Positions 58,966 to 64,000 of a stretch of DNA of 64,000 nt are shown here, one piece after another. Location: positions 62,001-126,000 of the forward strand of contig JAEYNX010000020.1 in NCBI GenBank assembly GCA_023412215.1, in the 5' to 3' direction. The stretch comes from Bacillota bacterium. Its GTDB lineage: Bacteria; Bacillota; Clostridia; Oscillospirales; Ruminococcaceae. Under the pieces are notes generated by a model. That model was not told the origin of the DNA, made no database searches, and was given only the letters and a program-made list of their open reading frames with translations. The stretch's first letter is position 1. Every line of letters begins with the position of its first letter. The translations under genes were made by a program, and so were the position numbers.

Positions 58966-59403
58966 ATGCCAAAATACATCGAGCAGGGCGTACACCACAT
59001 CGGCATGCGCTCCACCAACTACGAGCAGACCGTAAGGTTTTACAAGGAGGGCTTGGGTTTTAAGACCGTTCTGGAATGGGAATGGGACGAAAACGGCAAG
59101 GCCTGCATCATGGATATGGGCAACGGCGCCTGCATCGAGATCGGCAACGACGGCGAGCCGGAGCTGCCCGCCATCGGCCGCTTTACCCACCTTGCCCTTC
59201 GCACCGACGACTGCAAGGCCGCCTACGAAAAGGCGCTTGCCGCGGGCGCGCGCTCCAAGGTGGCGCCCACCTACTCGGACGTGATTCAATCCAAGCCCCA
59301 GCCGTGGAAGCTGTGGTTTGCGTATGTGATCGGCTTTGATAACGAGGAGATCGAGTTCATCCAGACCGTATCCGATTGCTTCTCTCCCGAGGCGGAGGAC
59401 TAA
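58966..59403 (+). CDS. Single-domain VOC-family protein
   Basis: 145 residues: VHHIGMRSTNYEQTVRFYKE at the start with the metal His, LGFKTVLEWEW, FTHLALRTDDCKAAYEKALA with the second His, and NEEIEFIQT with the Glu. Homodimeric members include glyoxalase I-like and epimerase-like enzymes. AGAGAGGA precedes the ATG by about eight bases. It is in the sugar regulon series, so a sugar-derived keto substrate is likely; unproven. Confidence 0.88.
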   Translation: MPKYIEQGVHHIGMRSTNYEQTVRFYKEGLGFKTVLEWEWDENGKACIMDMGNGACIEIGNDGEPELPAIGRFTHLALRTDDCKAAYEKALAAGARSKVAPTYSDVIQSKPQPWKLWFAYVIGFDNEEIEFIQTVSDCFSPEAED

Positions 59404-59492
59404 CCGTTAGCCTGTGCGCTGCCCGTGTTCAATAACAAGGGTGACTACTATTGCATTATCATATAACCAGCAGACAACAGGAGGGCGAAACC

Positions 59493-60374
59493 ATGCATGA
59501 CGAGAACTTTCAGGCGCGCTGTTTTAGCAAAGACACCTGGATTATCACCGGCGCGGGCTGTGACTGCTATCTGCTCATCGGCGAGGATGAGGCCGTAATG
59601 ATCGATTCCGGCTGCTCCACCGCAAATATTCAGGCGTTTGCGCAAACGCTTACCGACGTACCTGTCCGCAGCGTGATCAACACCCACAGCCATTTCGACC
59701 ACACGGGCGGCAACGGCTATTTTGAGCGGGTGCTCACCACCCGCGGGGTGGCGCGCGGCGCGAAGAACACCATGGGCGGCTCGCCTTACAAATACCCGCT
59801 GGGCTACGACTTCACCTGCGTGAAGGACGGCGATATCATCGACTTAAAGGGCCGACCGCTCACGATCATCGTGCTCGACTGCCACAGCCCCGAGAACCTC
59901 GCGGTGCTCGACCGCAAAAACCGTCTGCTGTTCCCGGGCGATGAGCTGGAGGCGGGGCAGGTGCTGCTGCTGCCCGGCTACGCCGAGGTGACAGGCCAGG
60001 TTCACGCGCGCCCCGCCGCAACGGTGGAAACCTACCTGCATGCCATGCAAAAACTCGCGGGCCTTGGGCAGTATTTTGACACCCTCTGCCCCGGGCACAA
60101 CGGCGCGCCGCTTAGTCCCTGTTATCTCGAGTGGTACATCGAGCTTGCGCAGAAGGTGCTAAACGGCATGGTGGGCAGCCCCGACTGCAGCTCGCTTACC
60201 TATCACCCCACCGACAATCACTTCCCCTTTCCGCATGCCAACTACGCACGCGCCGAGTGGAAGGGCGCGTCGCTCATCTACTGCAAAGACCTCATCCGGG
60301 ACAAAGACACCCTCACAAAGGACGACAGCCTGCCCGCCACTACGCTGCACCTGCTCTCCGCCTACTGCATTTAG
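59493..60374 (+). CDS. Metallo-beta-lactamase-fold hydrolase
   Basis: 293 residues from the ATG at 59493 (GGAGGG seven bases upstream). Metal site INTHSHFDHTGGNG (HxHxDH) near residue 75, VLDCHSPENLAVLD near 135 and LFPGDELEAG carrying the metal Asp; a later His is in LCPGHNGAPLS. A C-terminal helical region (about 215-293) extends beyond the core. Possible roles are lactone or thioester hydrolysis in the sugar pathway. The 5' part of the gap to the SIS gene is 45 bases. Confidence 0.9.
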   Translation: MHDENFQARCFSKDTWIITGAGCDCYLLIGEDEAVMIDSGCSTANIQAFAQTLTDVPVRSVINTHSHFDHTGGNGYFERVLTTRGVARGAKNTMGGSPYKYPLGYDFTCVKDGDIIDLKGRPLTIIVLDCHSPENLAVLDRKNRLLFPGDELEAGQVLLLPGYAEVTGQVHARPAATVETYLHAMQKLAGLGQYFDTLCPGHNGAPLSPCYLEWYIELAQKVLNGMVGSPDCSSLTYHPTDNHFPFPHANYARAEWKGASLIYCKDLIRDKDTLTKDDSLPATTLHLLSAYCI

Positions 60375-60419
60375 CGCGGAAACGACTGTATACAACTTTA
60401 AGTTAGGAATGAAGAAACC

Positions 60420-61496
60420 ATGGTAACGCTTTTAGACTGCATCGAGCGCATCCCGTCTATCCTTGAGGGGATCCTTCAAAACCGAAGGGAGAATATGGCC
60501 CTCTTTCTAAGCTACCTCGGCGACCGGGCGAATGAGCTCAACGAGATCATCTTTGTCGGCTCGGGCACCTCCAGCACCACGGCGATGACCTCCCGCATCT
60601 TTGTGGAGCAGGCTTCGGGTCTCGCCGCCAAGGTGTGCTTCCCCAGTGACTTCTGCTACCATACCGCGAGCTACAACCCCAAGGCACTGTATGTGTTCAC
60701 CTCCCAGACCGGCACCTCGATCATCACCGCCAAGGCGCAGAAGCTGGTGCAGGATATGGGGTTATTGAGCGTCAGCATCACCGAGTCGGAGGCTACCCCG
60801 CTCGCGAAGGCGGCGTCCTCCCACATCAACATGGGCTGCGGGTATGAGGAGTACCTTATGCGCACCATCGGCTACACCTCCTCGGTGCTCACCCACATGC
60901 TGCTCGGGCTGGAGCTGGGCTTAAAACGGGGCAACATCACACAGGAACAATTTGACGAATATATCGGGCAGGCTGCCATGGTGCCAAACAGCCAGCGGGC
61001 AATCATCCAGAAAACGCTTGCGTGGATGGATAAGAGCAAGCGTCAAATGCTGCGCTCGCGCGCCATCCTCTTTACGGGCGACGGCGCTCTGTACGGCGTG
61101 GCGCTTGAGGGCGCCATGAAGGTTTGGGAGATCCCGCAGATCACCTGCATGGGCTACGAGTTGGAGGAGGGCCTGCACGGCCCCAACTACGGCTACGACT
61201 ACGGCCATTGCGTGATTGTGCTAAACGACGGCGGGCGCGAAAACAACAAGGCGCTGGCACTCGCGAGATACATGAAAGAGGTGCTGCACAACGGCTTGGT
61301 GGTGGGGGCGCAGGTGGTGGACGACACCGACCTTGCCATAGAACTCAAGGGCGGGGCGTTTAACTGCCTTGAGCTTTCGGCGGTGCCGCAGGTGATTGCC
61401 TACCGCCTCGCGGTAGACGGCGGGCGCGACCTGCTCGCCCCGCACGACAACAGCCGCATGGAGAGCTACTTTAAAACCCACGGCGATACGAAATAA
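60420..61496 (+). CDS. SIS-domain sugar-phosphate protein (GlmS isomerase/AgaS/FrlB-like)
   Basis: 358 residues with two SIS folds. The first is shown by NEIIFVGSGTSSTTAMTSRI (about 40-60) and VFTSQTGTSIITAKAQKLVQ, the phosphate-sugar Ser/Thr loops. The second has ILFTGDGALYGVALEGAMKV and the acidic helix YELEEGLHGPNYGYD, close to the catalytic ELEHGP region of GlmS-type isomerases. It probably deaminates or isomerises an amino-sugar phosphate. AGGAATGAAG precedes the ATG. Last of the plus-strand regulon genes; a terminator follows. Confidence 0.9.
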   Translation: MVTLLDCIERIPSILEGILQNRRENMALFLSYLGDRANELNEIIFVGSGTSSTTAMTSRIFVEQASGLAAKVCFPSDFCYHTASYNPKALYVFTSQTGTSIITAKAQKLVQDMGLLSVSITESEATPLAKAASSHINMGCGYEEYLMRTIGYTSSVLTHMLLGLELGLKRGNITQEQFDEYIGQAAMVPNSQRAIIQKTLAWMDKSKRQMLRSRAILFTGDGALYGVALEGAMKVWEIPQITCMGYELEEGLHGPNYGYDYGHCVIVLNDGGRENNKALALARYMKEVLHNGLVVGAQVVDDTDLAIELKGGAFNCLELSAVPQVIAYRLAVDGGRDLLAPHDNSRMESYFKTHGDTK

Positions 61497-61515
61497 TAAG
61501 CGATATCCGTTATTG

Positions 61516-61553
61516 AAAGGCTTTAGAGAGCAGCCCGCTCTTTAAAGCCTTTT
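61516..61553 (+). terminator. Terminator of the sugar regulon
   Basis: AAAGGCTTTA-GAGAGC...GCTCT-TTAAAGCCTTT followed by TTATG, about 20 bases after the SIS gene stop. A further palindrome CATACGGGCAT/ATGCCCGTATG lies at about 61561-61583. Confidence 0.8.
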
Positions 61554-61639
61554 TATGATCATACGGGCATGATGCCCGTATGGCGGATTATTGCCAAGCC
61601 CCAAAGGATAATTGATTGCCGGGCGATTACCGGGGCAAT

Positions 61640-61697
61640 AATGATACAAACTATAGTTGTGGCGGCGATTGCGCCGCGTTCACTATAATGTATCATT
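61640..61697 (+). promoter_or_regulatory. Stem-loop leader of the deacetylase gene
   Basis: AATGATACAAACTATAGT pairs, with a small bulge, with ACTATAATGTATCATT; GCGGCG-ATT-GCGCCGC forms an inner stem. The GGAGGG ribosome site starts directly after the outer stem. Its function is unknown. Confidence 0.6.
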
Positions 61698-61710
61698 GGA
61701 GGGAATTCGT

Positions 61711-62589
61711 TTGCGAAAGGGCCTGCGGCGAAGCGTGGGAATCTTTATACTTATCAATGCGGTGTTTATCTGTATGGTGCTCATTCAGCCGGAGGAGACC
61801 GTCTCGGTGGCGGGCAAGCCGGAGGGCGTTGCGCTGCCGGTGATTATGTATCACCAGCTTTCGGGCAACTATAAGAATTGGAACGACTATGTGATTTCCC
61901 CGGAAAAGTTTGAAGCGGATATAGAGCTTTTAAACAGCATGGGGTATACACCGGTCTCGGCGCAGCAGCTGATCGCCTACACCGGCGGGCGGGGTACCCT
62001 GCCGCAAAAGCCGCTGCTTATCACCTTTGACGACGGCGACGAGAACTTCTACAAGCTCGCGTGGCCCATCATCAAAAAGCACAGCATCCCGGTGGTGCTG
62101 TCGCCCGTCGCCGAGTGGGTGGAGGAGGCCTCCACAGAGGGCGAAAAGGCGAGCAAGCCCTATATCACCTTTGAGCAGGCGCAGGAGATGGAGGAATCGG
62201 GGCTGGTGGAGATCGAAAACCACACCTACAACCTGCACAGCTACAACCGCTCGCGCAAGGGCGTGCTGAACAATCACGGCGAGCCGCTGCAGCAGTACCG
62301 CAAAGCGATCATGAACGACCTTGAAAAGGCGCAGTCGCTTTGGCGCATGTACTTGGGGCAGTCGCCCGTCGTGTTCACCTACCCCTATGGCTTTTTTAAC
62401 GACCAGAGCGAGCTGGTGATACGCGCGCTCGGCTTTAAGATCACGCTCACCTGCAACGAGAAGGTAAACCGCGTCTCCGAGCCGGAGAGCCTCTACCTGC
62501 TGGGGCGCTACAACCGCTCCAACAGCCTGAGCAGCGAGGGCTTTATCGGCAAGATCAACAAGCTGGTGGAGGCGATAAACAAGGCATAA
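61711..62589 (+). CDS. Membrane-anchored polysaccharide deacetylase
   Basis: 292 residues from the TTG at 61711, seven bases after GGAGGG; the in-frame ATG far upstream has no ribosome site. One membrane anchor (VGIFILINAVFICMVLI, about 11-28), then a NodB domain: motif 1 LLITFDDGDENFY with the metal and catalytic Asp, motif 2 ENHTYNLHS with the two metal His, motif 3 FTYPYGFF. It removes acetyl groups from peptidoglycan or other N-acetylated glycans outside the cell (PdaA/PgdA type). It is monocistronic, with a bidirectional terminator. Confidence 0.92.
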   Translation: MRKGLRRSVGIFILINAVFICMVLIQPEETVSVAGKPEGVALPVIMYHQLSGNYKNWNDYVISPEKFEADIELLNSMGYTPVSAQQLIAYTGGRGTLPQKPLLITFDDGDENFYKLAWPIIKKHSIPVVLSPVAEWVEEASTEGEKASKPYITFEQAQEMEESGLVEIENHTYNLHSYNRSRKGVLNNHGEPLQQYRKAIMNDLEKAQSLWRMYLGQSPVVFTYPYGFFNDQSELVIRALGFKITLTCNEKVNRVSEPESLYLLGRYNRSNSLSSEGFIGKINKLVEAINKA

Positions 62590-62607
62590 ACCGAGGCATT
62601 GTATAAA

Positions 62608-62645
62608 AAACGGCAGTGTGCCTTTTATCGGGCACACTGCCGTTT
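62608..62645. terminator. Bidirectional terminator
   Basis: AAACGGCAGTGTGCC pairs with GGCACACTGCCGTTT (15 bp, 8-nt loop), between converging genes, with an A run on the left that serves as a T tract on the minus strand. Confidence 0.88.
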
Positions 62646-62679
62646 GTATGTACGCGGATGTTTTCAACCGAAAGGGCTA

Positions 62680-64000
62680 TTAGCCGTTAATAATCTTCTT
62701 GGCGGTTTCGTCGCCCGCCTCGGTGATGAACGAGAGGCCGGTCTCGTGCGCGGTTTCGCGGTTGGCGGCAAAGAGGTCGCCTCTGGTGATGCTCGCGGTA
62801 TTAAACCGTCTGGCACCGGCCATCAGCTGCTGCAGGCCCGCCGCCAGCTTATCCGCCAGCGTCCACACCGCGATGGCGCCGTACGGGATGTTCTTGATCT
62901 CCGCCTCGCCTACCTTCTGCTTTACGTCGTAGTATCCGGCGAAGATCTCCTCAGCGCTCTTGCCGTACTCCTCGACGAAGGTGGGGGCAAGGGAATCCCA
63001 GTTGCCGCACAGGGACGCCTTGCGGTCTTCAAACAAAGCGCCTTCGATGTTTGAGCCAAGGAAACCGGGGATCATTAAGGCTCTGCCCATGCACACCAGC
63101 TTGGTGTAGGGCGCGCCCAGCGCCAGCGCCTTGAAGATATGGTCCTCGCGCGCGAAGCCGCCCGCGAAGGCGATGTCCACCACGCGCTCGCCCTTTGCGG
63201 CCAGCAGCTGTGCATATTCATACGCTTTGGAATGCAGGTAGATCGACGGCACGCCCCAGCTCTCCATCATGTTCCACGGGCTCATGCCGGTGCCGCCGCC
63301 CGAGCCGTCGATGGTAAGCAGGTCGAGCTTTGCCTCGGTGGCGAACTTGATGGCCATCGCGAGCGCCTCCATGCCGTAGGAGCCGGTTTTAAGGGTAATG
63401 CGCTCATAGCCGAGCGAGCGCAGGTAGGCGATCGAGGCCATAAAGTCGTCGTGCACCGCCTCGTAGTTCGAAAGGTTGGTGTAGCCCAAGCGGCTGTGCC
63501 GCGCAAAGGACTTGATTGCCCCCGCCTTAAAGGAGGCCTGCACCTCCGGCTTGGTGGGGTCGGGGTCTACAATATAGCCGCGCTCCTTTAAGAAGAGGGC
63601 GTAGTCAAGGCTGGTTACCTGAATCTCGCCGCCGATATCCTTGGCGCCCTGGCCCCATTTGAGCTCTAAGATCACCTTGTCGCCGTACTTGCCGATGATG
63701 TACTCCGCCACGCCGTTGCGGGTATCCTCCACGTTCATCTGCACAATGATGGCGCCGTAGCCGTCGTAATAGTTTAAATAGCAGGCGATCCTGCGGTCAA
63801 GCTCCGGGGCGCTGACGATCTTGCCGTTTTCCAGCACCGAGTTCTTGTCTACCCCCACCACGTTCTCGCCGATGACGATGGGGAAGCCCACCAGTGCGGC
63901 GCCCACCGCAAAGCTTTCCCAGTATTTTGCCGCGATAAAGGTGGAGCCGAGCGCGCCTGTCATAACGGGGATGCGGCACTTGGTTTTAACCTTGCTGCCG
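62680..64000 (-). CDS. FMN-binding glutamate synthase-domain protein, 5' end outside window
   Basis: At least 440 residues; the frame is open to the window edge, so the start lies outside. TIM-barrel FMN domain: KVILELKWGQGAKDIGGEIQ, KTGSYGMEALAMAI, LLTIDGSGGGTGMSPWNMME (the FMN phosphate and substrate loop), and VVDIAFAGGFAREDHIFKAL then GAPYTKLVCMGRALMIPGFL. No glutaminase domain is seen. Archaeal-type GltB-like proteins of this size use ammonia or another amine donor with a separate partner. The C-terminal 60 residues are helical. Context outside the window would settle the partner. Confidence 0.9.
   Translation of the reverse strand, partial: GSKVKTKCRIPVMTGALGSTFIAAKYWESFAVGAALVGFPIVIGENVVGVDKNSVLENGKIVSAPELDRRIACYLNYYDGYGAIIVQMNVEDTRNGVAEYIIGKYGDKVILELKWGQGAKDIGGEIQVTSLDYALFLKERGYIVDPDPTKPEVQASFKAGAIKSFARHSRLGYTNLSNYEAVHDDFMASIAYLRSLGYERITLKTGSYGMEALAMAIKFATEAKLDLLTIDGSGGGTGMSPWNMMESWGVPSIYLHSKAYEYAQLLAAKGERVVDIAFAGGFAREDHIFKALALGAPYTKLVCMGRALMIPGFLGSNIEGALFEDRKASLCGNWDSLAPTFVEEYGKSAEEIFAGYYDVKQKVGEAEIKNIPYGAIAVWTLADKLAAGLQQLMAGARRFNTASITRGDLFAANRETAHETGLSFITEAGDETAKKIING

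Overview
The window looks like a chromosomal segment of a moderately GC-rich, Gram-positive-type member of the Clostridia, most likely an Oscillospirales/Ruminococcaceae relative. The reasons are strong AGGAGG-type ribosome sites, a single-subunit glycyl-tRNA synthetase, ROK/LacI/MalFG-type sugar regulons, PadR-HAAS gene pairs, many small one-component regulators and TGTAGGGG-type palindromic repeats. This is an inference from gene content; no rRNA is present. Most genes are GC-rich. Several AT-rich stretches (3.1-4.2, 5.7-7.1, 29.2-33.5, 36.3-39.4 kb) stand out as probable acquisitions.

Layout. 1-5.4 kb: the end of typA, an ECF sigma/anti-sigma pair, an AT-rich orphan gene and ychF. 5.6-6.8 kb: an AT-rich orphan gene with a decayed gene upstream. 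7.1-11.9 kb: an OmpR-type response regulator, a sensor kinase and an HtrA protease, an envelope-stress module; the first and last genes share an upstream sequence box, and a 206-bp tandem repeat lies between regulator and kinase. 12-14.9 kb: a TipAS-type MerR regulator, a tiny basic protein, an SDR enzyme, a MarR regulator and a DUF503 protein. 14.9-17.5 kb: an arsenic operon (arsR, permease, acr3). 17.5-20.8 kb: a dead REP-associated transposase carrying REP palindromes inside its own gene, a flavodoxin-like protein, a GNAT gene with an amber stop and a LURP-one protein. 21-25.7 kb: aroE-aroK (shikimate pathway), then ppx-ppk (polyphosphate). 26-29.2 kb: a pilin remnant, PadR-HAAS and glyS.

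29.3-33.5 kb is the most distinctive accessory region: a small secreted protein, a lipoprotein, two ABC-type membrane proteins and an ATPase, AT-rich and apparently one transcription unit. I do not recognise it as a characterised system. 33.7-41.3 kb holds small membrane proteins, an alpha/beta hydrolase with a TetR regulator, a diguanylate cyclase bracketed by a partial second copy of that tetR, a broken dcd next to tRNA-Pro, a MarR-flavin protein pair and a nitroreductase. 41.7-45 kb: KDPG aldolase, a PfkB sugar kinase and a LacI regulator (2-keto-3-deoxygluconate metabolism). 45.3-47.6 kb: a two-domain VOC protein and an MDR dehydrogenase.

48.1-61.5 kb is a carbohydrate regulon. On the minus strand lie an ABC sugar importer (binding protein and two permeases, no ATPase) and a LacI repressor. 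On the plus strand lie a ROK kinase, ThuA-like protein, cytoplasmic GH9 glycosidase, Gfo/Idh/MocA oxidoreductase, VOC protein, MBL-fold hydrolase and SIS-domain protein. Together they would import an oligosaccharide, hydrolyse it inside the cell and phosphorylate or oxidise the products. The window ends with a membrane-anchored polysaccharide deacetylase and an FMN-type glutamate-synthase domain protein cut by the window edge.

Non-coding structure is unusually rich. There are dispersed TGTAGGG...CCCTACA palindromes, sometimes inside genes. A roughly 160-170-bp multi-hairpin repeat lies directly upstream of aroE and again of the MDR dehydrogenase, with a compensatory base-pair change and with the ribosome site inside its last hairpin. 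Several other multi-hairpin elements are also present.
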